64,000 nt of DNA from positions 40,900,028-40,964,027 of the forward strand of contig CM055097.1 in the NCBI GenBank assembly GCA_029204225.1, written 5' to 3'. Each line of letters opens with the position of its first letter. Within the stretch, counting starts at the first letter, position 1. Below, piece by piece: positions 22,400 through 34,259 of the stretch. This DNA is from Diphasiastrum complanatum. Lineage: Eukaryota > Streptophyta > Lycopodiopsida > Lycopodiales > Lycopodiaceae. The notes below the pieces were generated by a model, which made no database searches, was not told where the DNA came from, and worked only from the letters and a program-made list of their open reading frames with translations. The position numbers and the translations under genes were made by a program.

Positions 22400-25137
22400 A
22401 ATTGCAAGATATCATAAGTATAGTGCACCAATGGATAGTACAACCCAAGAAAACCATGTATAAGGATGAATGACATAAGAGAGAAAGAATTGTATCTCTT
22501 CCCACGAGTTACATCCTTTTATAACAGGGCCAAACCTAAATTCAAACTTTGGTTTTCTACATAATAAAAAAACCTTACTATTATTGTAATTAGATTCAAT
22601 GTCTCTATTACTCAAATTTGAATATACTAAAACTCGTGTAATATGATTCCCACACTTTCCAAAAGTGTTTGTTCAATTGCTTTTAGACTAATATAATTTG
22701 AAAAGTCAAACTCTAAGTCTAATATGAAATTGGCCTCAAATGCCATATAAACAAATGTAGCAAATATGACTAAACTAGTTGAAATCTCTCACACTCCCTC
22801 TTCAACTAGTTTTAGCATGGGCTTTCATAACACTCCAAGTGATGTCTTATGCTTCATAAACAAGTCCTTTCCCAATTCTTTAAAGTACCATTCATAATTG
22901 ATATAGAGAATAGTGTCCACTTTGGATGCTTCACTATCTCTTACATCAATTTTACACATCAAGATGTAAATAGAACATGAAGAACCAAATAGAATGTAAA
23001 TGAGATGATTCCTCCATGCTATGAACTTTGAACTCTCTGAAAATTATGGCAACAAAACAATAAATGTGAGTGATAACCATTTGCTTGTTTGTATCCTCCC
23101 TCTTTGTCCTTTCTTGATGTGTCTTCACCATAAAACTTCATGAATGAGCCTCCATCTCCATCTTGCCACAAGATGCATCATCACTTGATGACTTGATTAG
23201 GAATGAGTGATATAATAAGCCGTTAATAGCTTTATTTTCATAAGCAAAACTAGCCAAAAATACTAGTACAAATTCAACATCAAAATAATGCTCACCAATA
23301 TAACTAGTTTGACCATATCTCGACAATTTGCAAACATCCACATGAAATTGCTCAAACATGAGATAGAACAAGTAAAATAAACTTGAACAACATTTCCTTG
23401 CTGCTCCTTTGACCTTACTTGAGTCTTCAATAACCTGCAAAAACAGATCCATAACATCTTTGCCAATTGACTCTCCTTTGATGCTCTTGACTAGCTCCAA
23501 ATTGCCAACTTCCCTTTTGCCTTGTTGAAGCCCTTTGAGATCAACCTCTTGATCTTCCACTTGAACATCAAAGCCATTGACTAAGACTTGTTTTCCATAT
23601 CCATTAGTTGTTTTTCCATCATGATATCCAACATCTACTTGCATAGCATTATCTACACAAGAAGATTCATCAAAGCATGTGAGAAAAGCAAAACGAGTCA
23701 CTTCCACTTGCCTACCTTTCTCATCGTATGTGAGCCTTGAAGACATTTGTCTTTCCCTTGATGTTCTCCTTGGCTTCTACTTGACGATGGTCCTTCATCA
23801 TCACCATCCAAAGTAGGATCCTTTACATCAACATCAAGAATATTAGATCCATCTTCATCACCATCAATAATGCTTGAAGATGCTTTTGGAATGTTCCCCT
23901 CATAAAAAATGACATCTCTACCAACAATCATCTTGTTAGTAGAAGGAATGTAAACCTTGTAGGCTTTACTCACCTCACTATATCCAGCAAATATACCTTT
24001 CGTTGAAGATGAATCTTCCTTTGTCCTATCATCAACTGTAGTGTTGACATAGCATATGCATCCAAAAGTTCTAAGAAAGTTGCACTTGATCCTTGTGAAA
24101 AATTGGTTCTCCCTTACATTCTTGAACTTAATAAAGACATCATACAATTCATCTTTGCTCTTTAGTAGATAGATCCAACAAAATCTACTAGAATCATCAA
24201 TGAAAGTTACATACATCTTAGCTCCACTATTGCTTATTGTAGTAATTCCATGAACATCCGAATGTATAACTTGAAAAGGCTTTATAGATCTAGTATAAGG
24301 TAGTCTATGTGACTTTGACAGAGCACAAGACTCACAAACATGATTGATAATTTTTAAGGAACTTGGAAGACCTATCACAACTTGCTTTCTAGCCATTGTC
24401 TCCAATGACTTGAAGTTGAGATGTCCCATCCTTTTATGCCAAACCTCTTGAATAGGTATTTTCTCTCTTGCAGCACATCCAACTTGATTAGCAATAATGC
24501 AAGCATCTAGTCTGAACAACTTCCTTTGTCTTTTACCTTTTGGAATCAAGATATCCTTCATTTAGTCATACAAGCATCTCCATCAAACTCAACTTTGAGG
24601 CCTTTACTTAGAAATTGACTCACACTAAGTAGATTCTTGGTGATAGATGGAATGGACAAAACATCCTCCAAATGAACATTCCTATTTGTAGAGAGAGGAT
24701 AAGAATTGTGCCAATCCCTTTGATTGCACACTCACTATCATTGGCCATGTAGATCACCCTCTTGTCATCTCCATATGCCAACAAAAAAGTGAAATACTCT
24801 TTTTAAAAAGTCATGTGTGAACTTGCTCCACTATCAATTCACCATGGATCTAGATCTCCATCATTAGCAAGCATACATGAACACATCACAAAAGCATCAT
24901 CATTCGCATCTTGAACATCCAAACCATCCTCATCAAGAGTAAGATTACCTTGCTTGTCTCCTTGATCTCTCTTGTTCTTGTAGCACTCACTTGCAAAGTG
25001 ACCTTTGATGCGACAATAGAAGCACTTGAGCTTTGATCTATCTTTCTTTTTGCCATTTGAAGAAGCATCCCCTTGATCTTGCCCTTTAGACCACTTACTT
25101 TTTCTTTTGCCCTTGATGAACATAGCCTTCTCTCCAA
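22400..25137 (-). mobile_element. Copia derivative C2 without RT/RNase H, minus strand
   Basis: Read on the minus strand from the right: CCHC knuckle CFYCRIKGHFASECYKNK (25050); protease IDSGASSHMTF (24840); GAG-pre-integrase VWHKRMGHLNFKSLETMARK and CESCALSKSHRLPY; integrase start VIHSDVHG and YVTFIDDSSRFCWIYLL. A deletion skips the D..E core to FLRTFGCICYV, GIFAGYSEVSKAYKVY and VGRDVIFYEGN; then the linker with SRLTYDEKGRQV. Instead of RT the frame continues as VLVNGFDVQVEDQEVDLK and LELVKSIKGES, as in C1 at 6.9-7.1 kb. The 3' end has the PPT AGAGGGAGTG (about 22792) and an LTR starting TGAGAGATTTC at 22791; its outer end is not defined. Confidence 0.82.
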
Positions 25138-25139
25138 CT

Positions 25140-26231
25140 CTTGCTTGAAGCCTATATTCTCCTGCTGATCTTTAAGTTGTTCATTGAGCCGCTCAATCTC
25201 CCCCTTGAGTCCCTTTGCTTCTCATGCATCTTCTTATAGCCATCATTCTTGGTCTTAAACAATTGCTGCAGATCAAACAGTTGTTATTTTAGCTGATGCA
25301 TATTAGCCATAAGTTGCTGTAAATTGGCCTACTCTTGGACCGCTTCTGGATGTGGCAACCAGTCTGCGCACTGGCTTACAATCGGTAAAAAGCCTTACTT
25401 CTCGGCCAACTCCTTCTTCAACAGTAAATTTTCCTCCCATAAAAATCCTTGTTCTTCAATGAATAGCTCCAGTTTCTCTACGACTTGTGTGTGCATAATG
25501 TTTTGGGTCCACTCCTTGAGGCTGACATTGTCAATTCGCATTGGGCTCCAGCTATGATGTTATCCGATTGGGATTGTAATAGATCCCGTTCATATGTGAT
25601 CTCATCCTCAGCTGTCTGCAATGCATCTAGTTCCTTTTGAAGTTTCGTCATCCTTTCAAAATATTGTGCATTGCGATCCTATAGCGTCTTGACTTCCTCA
25701 TCTTTTCATTTAGGCTGTTCTTGTAGCCCGCTTATACGTGCTTCACAGTCCTGCAACTACACTTGGCACTGTCTTATTTTAGGCCCTTCTTCTTCAGCAG
25801 TTTTCAAGCGCTCCGCTTGTTGTACAAATAGTGCATGCCAGTATGTCATGGTCAGTATGTCATCCCCAATAATTACTTGGTTCATCCATTTTCCCAAAGC
25901 TCCTAATACCTATGGCTGGCAGAGACTCAACTTATATCCTTGCCCCTTGTTGAAAGCATCCATAGAGAAAAAGTCAGTCATTTGCATTGAGGGAACATTT
26001 GGTATGTCACAATCCACCGATAATTTGATGGTGTCACCAAACATCTACTTGTGATTGGAATATTCATGTTGCATACTTGGGTAAAGCCATGGTCCTCTAA
26101 TTCCCGCCATATATTATTAAGGAATTCAACTACCGGATCCTCCATGATCTTGTTAGGATTGAATTGTTGGAGATGATCCAACCTCAACTCTCTCAGATAG
26201 TCCTAAATTACAGAGTCCTGATCGTTGCTCA
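25140..26231 (-). pseudogene. Coiled-coil ORF relic of unknown family
   Basis: From ATG 26231 (MSNDQDSVI, then a stop) one minus frame reads DYLRELRLDHLQQFNPNKI, MEDPVVEFLNNIWRELEDHG, then after shifts ALGKWMNQVIIGDDILTMTY, QQAERLKTAEEEGPKI, YFERMTKLQKELDALQTAED, and near the copia junction ERLNEQLKDQQENIGFKQEL. The C-terminal half has heptad-like spacing typical of coiled coils. Several stops sit where CAG, CAA or TGG would fit. It abuts copia C2 at 25137. It may be an extra gag-like ORF of an LTR element or a captured host gene. Confidence 0.45.
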
Positions 26232-27110
26232 TTGTTTAATAAATTTGGAACCCTTACTAATTGTTGCCATCGTTGTCTGTTCCAAACACCAGCATACATC
26301 GTGCTTGTCTGTTGCAGAAAGACACATAGCAACGGCTAAAGTACCATGAAATTAATCTTAGCACTCATGAATTGTATAAATGTTATTTTTTAAGTCATTG
26401 ATCACCACGGAACTCGCGACTATCATACCCATCTCGTTTACGATCCAATGACTTCCTTAAATGCGATGACACATCTCGCACTTGCAAAAAGGTTAATCCA
26501 AAGACCATAATAATTGAACCGCACAAGGAACCACAACATGGAACTGCAAGGTTTGGTCGACAACGGTCCACCACCCGAACAAACTCTAGCGGTTTCTCAT
26601 GTACGCACCTCATCACCGCCAGTGGTTTCTCATGTACTCCATCGCCTTGTCAAACTGCAACATGCTTGTTGAATGTAGTCGTAACTAGGTTGTTAAATCA
26701 TAACTCACCACATCGCAACCCGTGATACTGTGCAAAACTGGAACCCCATAACATAACCGCAATATTTCCACTACGATGGTATGCACATTAAACCATTCAC
26801 TTCAGATTTGTATAAGCAATGAATGGTAGGCTCTCCTTACTCGCATCATGAATTGGTTCATTCAAAACCATGGTGGTTAACTTCTACCAACAATATGTAA
26901 CCTATTAAAATCTATTTAACACAAGATTTTGTAATATCCCTCTATAACATTCATCATCATTAATTTTTAATGTAACAATCATTTCTTAGTGGCCTGTGAT
27001 ATGTAACATCACTTCCCTAAGATATGAATCTTGCCAATCAACAATCCCGATCCCCAAAAAAAAAATGATAACAAACAACATTTTTTTTTGTAGTGTGATG
27101 CGATGACCAC
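26232..27110. other. Unassigned, probably LTR or 3' region of the gypsy relic
   Basis: No domain recognised. It lies 3' of the minus-strand integrase tail at 27.1 kb, where a gypsy 3' end and LTR are expected, but I could not define TG..CA ends. Confidence 0.35.
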
Positions 27111-27119
27111 ACGTGTTTC

Positions 27120-28895
27120 CATATCTTCCACGTTGCATTGTACGACAGTTTTGCTCAAGCTGTCGTCATGGTTTCCCCCAACTGACGTTGGTTGAACGTC
27201 ATTCCTGCCTTGATGATATCAAACAAAGAATATATCATCCCCCTGTTAATATCACGCTTTTCTTCATGAGGATGATAAACCTTTACTCGGCTGTTGTTGA
27301 CAACAAATGGTATCCTCGGCGGGTTCTGCCAAGAAATCTATGCATTGTTACCAAATGTGTCCAGTATTTGGTATGGTCTCTCCCAATGTTGATCCTTGGA
27401 TTTCAGAGTGTTTGTGATACTCCCTGGGTAATATTGTACCAAATCTCCTCTCTGCAACTCCCGTTCATGGATGTGTTTGTTAAACCATCGAGCCTGTTGT
27501 TGTTTAATCACCCAATTCTGCCAATAGCCATACCCCCAAGTGTCCTCCTATGGTCCCTGAATGTGCTTCATCAATTAAGGTCTGCACATCTTTCGATTGC
27601 ACACATCGTCGTAAAACTTGGTCATGACCGCATTATACAACTGACCCTCAATGACTGGGAAAGTACGTGATCACCAAATCAATTGGCAACGTTGGGACTT
27701 CTTAAAATGTCCAAGAAAAGCTCCTTGCATCAAAGCATTAAATAAGTTTGTGTACCAGGACTCATATATCGGTTCTGAAACAAATAACTGCGCGTCAGAC
27801 ATCTTGTCTATTCTCTCTTCCTCATTACCCATCTCAATACAGGATAATTGGTCCGCAACAGTGTGTACTTGTCCTGGTCTAATCCATACTTCAAATTCAA
27901 ATTCTTGAAATAAGATCATCCAACGTGCAATTCTTCTCACAATTGCAGGGTTATGTATAAGATAGAGTAACGGTTGATGATCCATATAGGCAATAAATTT
28001 ATTATCCAGTAGAAAATGCCTATGTTTTCTTAGAGCGAAGATCAAACTCAATGCTTCTCGTTCCGTTGTAGAGTAATTCTTCTCTGTTGGCGTTAGCTGC
28101 TTACTCACATAATACACTAGATGATCGTACCCTTTCTCCTCACCCGATTATGCTAACACGCATCCAACAGCCACCTGAGAAGCATCATAATGCACATGGA
28201 ACGAGTTGCTCCAATCAGTGGTCGAAGTATAGGTGCATTCACTAGCGCATCCACCAGATCCTTAAACGCCTTATAGCATATGATAGTAACTTTGTTTACC
28301 GCACCCTTTTTTTAAGACTTCATATAACACATGAGTCCTATCAGAATATGCATATATGTACCTTCGATGATACCTTGTCATTCCCAAGTACGTTTGCATT
28401 TCTTTTGTCGACTTCAGGAACCGCATATTTTTAATTATGTCAATTTTTGCTGGATCAATAGATAAACCGTCCTTTGAAATAATCTATCCCAGCAGCACAT
28501 CGCTTCTTACACAGAAAGTACATTTGTCTGGATTAAGGCTAATGCCATATTGATAACTTCGTTGAAACCATTTATCCAAATAATCCAGATGATCGTTAGC
28601 ATCTCCATACAAGCAAAAATCGTCTAGAAAAATCTTCATGAAACGATCCAGATAATCATAAAAGGCCTTCATCATGACCTCTTGGAAAGTGGCCGGTGAA
28701 TTCTTCAACCCAAGTAGCATCACTTTGTACGCATATGCTCCCCATTCCGTAATGAATGCGGTTTTCTCCCTATCCTTCTCTGCAATCTGAATTTGGTTGT
28801 AGCCACTGAACCCGTCCAAAAAGCTATACAACTCATGTCCAGCGACCTCATCCAAAATCTGTTCTGTTAGTGGAAGCAAAAAATGATCCTTAATG
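27120..28895 (-). mobile_element. Ty3/gypsy relic: RT, RNase H, integrase tail, minus strand
   Basis: 28880-28490 encodes RT: TIKDHFLLPLTEQILDEVAG, ELYSFLDGFSGYNQIQIAEK, VMLLGLKNSPATFQEVMMKA, and the catalytic motif as FLDDF (usually YLDD/FLDD). 28117-27671 encodes RNase H: YSTTEREALSLIFALRKHRH, AYMDHQPLLYL, VADQLSCIEMGNEE. From about 27600 leftwards come TKFYDDVCNRKMCRP, KQQQARWFNKHIHEREL, QRGDLVQYYPG and HWERPYQILDTFGNNA, the integrase C-terminal region. The integrase core is deleted and frames are broken. No LTR was found at the 5' side: a plus-strand unknown segment starts at about 28900. Confidence 0.85.
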
Positions 28896-28899
28896 GTGA

Positions 28900-30090
28900 A
28901 CGAATTTAATTTGCAGCCAAAATACAAGGATCGTAATGATGCATGTGTGGTTGAAACTAGAAAACTTGTCGAATATCTTTCCAAAGAAAAGATGTTGTCA
29001 GGATCAATGTATAGCCAAGAGGCTTTTTGGACACAATCCTTGCCAACCACTTTTAATTCATCTATATCAACTTTGATCAATGAGGTTGAAATGGATGTAC
29101 AGTTAGTACCCCGGAGGTTTTGCGGGTGAAAAGTTGATGCACCTCTGGTTGAATTCATCCCACATAGAGAAGTTGTGTTGGACAAGTTCGTTGCAATGCG
29201 GCCTCTAGATGAAGATGTTGTGAAGGGTTCCGTACTTATTTGGGTGGCAAAAGTTGTCAAAGTGAAGAAAAACTCAGAAGGCTTGGCCACTGAGTTTAAA
29301 GCATTATGGTAAACCAAAATCTAATCAACGACATAGAAATCAGAGACAAATTGACAACTTGAAGTTGTACAAAAATTGCTTAGAGAAAGAATGGATTTTG
29401 AACAATGACGGACCACTAGATATGAATGTAGATACTATTGTTCATGCATGGAAATCGAAGGTGAAAAAAAACAATTAAAGCACATGATTGGTACCAAAAA
29501 GTATTTTTCGTACTTGATTTAGAGTAGTCGGACCTCTTTGTCAAGCAATATTCAAATATCAAGGCAAGAGGCAGCTACAAGCTACCTGGAAAGCTCGAGG
29601 AGCTCCTAAAAAAGAAATCGAACGATATCTGGTCACTTTTGCATCCCCAACCAAAGTGGAGGAAGGCCAGAGCTTATCAAAGAATATCTCACAACTTCTG
29701 TGGTTTTAAGAGCAGATCCAACGTACCATCCAATGCCGAAAAAGAGATCTTGGTCAGCATTGAATACTCCAAGCGTCGGGGCCTATAACTGGCCAATAAT
29801 AAAGTCTGCAAAGGGTTGGAGCACAACCATTGATTTTCAAAGGGCTCTCAATTGATTCATGACCGACACGGCTAACTCTCCATATCCCATCATACTGGAA
29901 GCCTATTACAATGTGGATACACTGTTGGCACTTGCTAAACTGGATACTCAGTGGGACATGTGCTTTCGTGAGTACTGTTTCAATCCGAATAAAGTCTTCA
30001 AAATGCTGACCATCGTGGATCAAATCCCCTTATACCGGCCCAATGTTGGATTTCTATCTTTTCCATCTCTATATCTATCTCTACTAATCT
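28900..30090 (+). pseudogene. Multi-frame protein relic of unknown family
   Basis: Plus-strand frames give coherent peptides in sequence: VEYLSKEKMLSGSMYSQEAF (about 28965), VVLDKFVAMRPLDEDVVKGS (29175), VLIWVAKVVKVKKNSEGLAT, KLYKNCLEKEWILNNDGPLD (29365), MNVDTIVHAWKSKVKK, HPMPKKRSWSALNTPSVGAY (29735), and AYYNVDTLLALAKLDTQWDM (29900) to PLYRPNVGF. Stops and shifts separate them. I recognise no domain. It abuts gypsy RT on the opposite strand on its left and lies upstream of a copia relic. Confidence 0.4.
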
Positions 30091-30304
30091 AGATCCATTC
30101 ATTATGTTGTTGTGAATATTCCTACAGTTGCATACCCTGCATAAATACAAGGAAAGTCATTTTGGTAGTATGGCAAAAAATGCTACAACCCCAAAGGTCT
30201 GTGAACAATATGTTCCAAGTCATTTTTGACTAGGGTCGCATTTTTCAGAAATGCAAAAAAAAAAACCCAAAGGTGTGGCATTTATGAGCCCGACATCCAC
30301 TTAG

Positions 30305-30420
30305 CCAAAGTCGACTTCTGAAGACATGAGAACAGCACTCGACTCGTCCGAAGTCTGTGACTTATCCAAAGTCTTCGACTTGTCCAAAGTCTCCGACTTC
30401 TCAGCCTTGTCCAGCCTTTT
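30305..30420. repeat. Short degenerate tandem motif (CGACTT-TCC-AAGTC)
   Basis: Words such as GACTTGTCCAAAGTCTCCGA recur four to five times at roughly 18-24 bp spacing between 30310 and 30410, giving an imperfect minisatellite. Function unknown. Confidence 0.55.
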
Positions 30421-30639
30421 GGCGACAACTTGTCTGACTTTTGTTTGGTCCACCATCGAAGTTTGTCGAACCTCCGACGTCGACTTACCCGAGTTCTTCA
30501 AAAGTCGATGTAAGTGCCAACTCTCAAAGTCGATATCATCAAATTGGCGGGTCAATTGTACTTCACCACGACTAGACACAATCTCCATATATTGTCCGAG
30601 GGCGACTATCAACAACACATAGTGCTCTAATCCTAATTA

Positions 30640-33600
30640 TAAAGATGATCTATTCTTCGAAAGAGGTTTGGGATATATTGAGTACACTTCGAAGCTGCAT
30701 CTAAGAGGAAAGTTCTTCTCACTCAGAATGTCCAAAAGTGATTCTGTTCATAATTGTATTAATCAATTTAAGACTCTATTAGAGCAGATGGCAGCAATAG
30801 GTTCAATAGTCGAAGACTCTGACGCTGTAATAATCTTATTGACCACTTTGTCATCCTCTTATGAAAACTGGGTGATGATGATAACTGCACACTCAGATAT
30901 GACATTGTCCAGAGTCTTAATCATGTTGCTGCAAGAGGAAACAAGAAGAAATGGAGCACCCTCATCCTCCGTCAATGAATCACAAGCATTGTTCATCAAG
31001 AAGAACACAAGGAAGCAACAGAAGAAGAAAGTTGTCTAACAGAATGACAACAATAAAAAATAGTCACAGAGGCTCCAGAATCAGCAACCGGCTCAGAACC
31101 AGGAAAGACTCTTTTGCATGTACTATGAATCATGAAATCTAGGATTGTCGAATCTTGAAGTTCAACAACGACAAGAAGAAGAAGCAGCTGGATCAGCAAG
31201 CTCATGCAGCTGACACCAAGTAGAAGATCTAAGATGATGAAGAGCAAGAAGTTTTCATGGTGAGCCATCACCATGTCGAACGATCGGAATAATGGTTCCT
31301 CTATTCTAGAGCAACGCAACATATGGCAAGCCATTGAGAATGGTTCATTCTTGATAAGAGGAGGAGAGTTCTTGCACTCGGAAAGAGGCAAGGATATCTC
31401 TATGGCTTAGTCATTATAATTTTATAATTGATCGTGTTTTAAACAGTTCAGCATCTATCAATAAAGATTCAATTTGGCATTATAGACTTGGTCACCTTAA
31501 TCATGTATCAATTGGCTACATGTCTAGACATTCTTCAGTTCATGATTTAGACTATTGAATTGTCAACCCTCCTATCTGCCAAAGCTGTATCATAGGAAAA
31601 CAGGCAAGAAGGCCATTTAAGTCGAATCAAAACATATTTTTAAAGATCTGTTAGACATTGTACATACTGACATATGTGGCCCAATGCAAACACCATCATT
31701 GCTTGGTGCTAAATTCTTAATTACATTCATAGATGACTAGTCTAAAAGAACTGTTGTATATTTTCTAAAGCAGAAATCTGAAGCCTTCCAATTCTTAAAG
31801 ATACAAAGAAAATGCTGAGTTATAGAAAGACAAGAAGTTCTCTTAGGAGAGACAATGATGGCGAGTACATCTCAAATGAGCTCAAGGATTATTGCTCAGC
31901 CAACGACATCGAGCAACAGTTTGCTGCTTCCTATTCTCCACAGTTGAATGGACTGGTTGAAAGGGAGAATAGGACCTTAGTCGCGAATATGCCAAATGCA
32001 TGATAACTCATGCTTCATTGCCCAAATCATTCCTTCAACATTCTGTATCAACAACAACTTATATGCAGAACCGATGTATAACTAAAGGCTTACCTGACAG
32101 CAAAACTTCTCATGAAATTTGGACAAAATTCAAACCTTCATTAAAACATTTGAGAGTATTCGGATGCACTGCTTATGCTCATGTCCCAAAGGACAATAGA
32201 AAGAAATTAGATGAGCATTCGTTCAAAACTATTTTTGTTGGCCATTCCACTTCTGATGGAATGTATAGACTGCACAATGTATAGACACCTATAAAGTTTT
32301 TACTAACATGGATGCGACTTTATCGAAGATCAGTTTATTGAACTGAAGGGCAAGGACCAGATGCAGTCTACAATTTTTGCCCTGACAACTGATACTTATT
32401 GGAAGGTAGTTTCTATTCCTTCCAATAGTCACCCTATACAGTCAGACTCAGAAAAAGAACCAGAATATGTGCAACTCAGGAGCAGCCGAATCAACCAACA
32501 TAAAGTCAAATTTCACAGCCTAAAATTTTGACCAGAGATCAACAAGAACTCAAACTCAGCATGTCCAATACACTGATGAGTTCTCTCACTATTATATTCA
32601 AGAGCCAACTAAGTTGAGGAAGCTTTGTCAGAGGCCAATTTAGATCTCTGGAAAGAAGCAATGGATAAGGAGTACAATTCACTACTAAGGAACAATATTG
32701 GAATGTCACCGAGCTACCAGCAAATAGAAAGATAATCGACTTCAAATGGATCTTTAAGATCAAATTTAAAGCAGACGGTGGTATTGAAAGAAGGAAAGCT
32801 CAACTTGTGGCAAGGGGATTCTCCCAGATTCCCAATATCGACTACTTCACAACTTTCAGCCCAGTCGTCAACAAGCACACCTCTATTCGACTGCTACTTT
32901 CATATACTGCTGCAGCAGATTTTGATGTACACCAGATGGATATACAAAAAACATTCCTCAATGGAGTTATCGAGGAGGACATTTACATGATCCAACCAAA
33001 AGCCTATATCCTCAATGGTTGAGAAGACTGGGTATGCAAACCCCATAAAGCTTTTTATGGTTTGAAGCAATCCTCCAGAGCATGATTTCATCGAATCAAC
33101 ACGTTCTTGATCGATCATGGATTCCAACCTAGCTCTGCAAATTGTAATGTATATTTCAAAGTTGTTGATCAATTCTTTGTCATCATCACACTTTATGTGG
33201 ATGATGCATTGCTGTTCGGCAACAATATTGCCTTGACAAAGGATACGAAAAGGATGCTATCCTAAGAATTCGAGATGACAGATCTTGGAGAAGCACAGTA
33301 TTGTCTCGGGGTTCAAATCCACAGAGACAGAAGTCGAAGACTTCTCTATATCACACAACAAAGGTACTTTCATAATTTGTTGATGAAATTCAATTTCATG
33401 AATTGCAAGCATGTACATAATCTCATGAATCCAAGTCTCATATTATCTAAGAAACAGTGCCCTCAGACCAATGAGGAGAAGACATGAATGAAGAGAGGGT
33501 ATCCATACCAATCTGTTATCGAGTCCCTGATGTATGTAATGATCTGACCAAGCCAGATCTTGCATACGCCATTAGTTCCTTGAGTTAGTACATGATCAAT

Positions 33601-34185
33601 CTTGGCATGATCCATTGGAAAGCTCTTTTTAGAGTAATCAAATATGTACGAGCTACTATCGGCCTATGTATCTGCTATGGTGATGTTGATTCATCTGATA
33701 TCCATACACTTCATGAATATACAGGTGCAAATTGAACAGGCGATGTTGACACCAGAAAATTGACTTATGGATTTGTCTTCCTACTCAATAATGGTCCGCT
33801 ATCTTGGAACAATTAGAAGCAGACTTCCATTGCAAAGTCATTGATAGAATCTGAATACATTGTAGCCTCTCAAGCTACCAAGAGGCAATTTGGTTGAGGA
33901 ATTTATTGTCTGATATTGGTCTCAAATAGTTTGCTCCAACAATGATACAATCTGATAATCAAAATGCTATTGCATTATCTATCAACCCTAGATCTCATTT
34001 TAGGAGTAAGCACATCGAAATCAGATATCACTACCTCAGGAGCATGATACTCAACAAGGAGGTAAGTCTGAAATTTTGCAAAACTTTGTACATGGTAGTT
34101 GACAGGACGATGTTAAATTATGCAAAAATTGCAATTAGAATGGGCATTACATCAACGAATGTCCCAATGGATCACGATATTGTGT
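30640..34185 (+). mobile_element. Copia relic with near-complete domain order, plus strand
   Basis: gag: SKLHLRGKFFSLRMSKSDSV, INQFKTLLEQMAAIG, LLTTLSSSYENWVMMI (30690-30960). GAG-pre-integrase: WHYRLGHLNHVSIGYMSR (31470) with CQSCIIGKQARRPFKSN. Integrase: LLDIVHTDICGPMQTPS, DNDGEYISNELKDY, SYSPQLNGLVERENRT; then LRVFGCTAYAHVPKD and FVGHSTSDGMYRL. RT: RRKAQLVARGFSQIPNIDYF, MDIQKTFLNGVIEEDIYM, ITLYVDDALLFGNN (33190, YVDD intact), MTDLGEAQYCLGVQIHRD. RNase H: SDNQNAIALSINPRSHFRSK and HIEIRYHYLR (33945-34050). Many stops (e.g. TGG to TGA/TAG) make it non-coding. I could not delimit its LTRs. Confidence 0.9.
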
Positions 34186-34259
34186 GATTGGTAACATGTA
34201 CAGTCATTGGACGAATTAATGCCGGAGATTGCAGGCTATAAGGACCACGGGCGCTTAAA

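Noticed and set aside
27113-27670. 185-codon plus-strand ORF
   Set aside because: It is the antisense of gypsy integrase C-terminal sequence (HWERPYQILDTFGNNA on the minus strand).
29130-29317. N-terminal part of the long minus-strand frame leading into gypsy RT
   Set aside because: Only the portion left of about 28895 matches RT; the rest is antisense to the plus-strand relic VVLDKFVAMRPLDED and is a fusion by chance across an element junction.
33300-33325. tRNA T-arm-like GGGTTCAAATCC
   Set aside because: It lies inside copia RT coding sequence (LGVQIHRD) and has no matching acceptor or anticodon arms.
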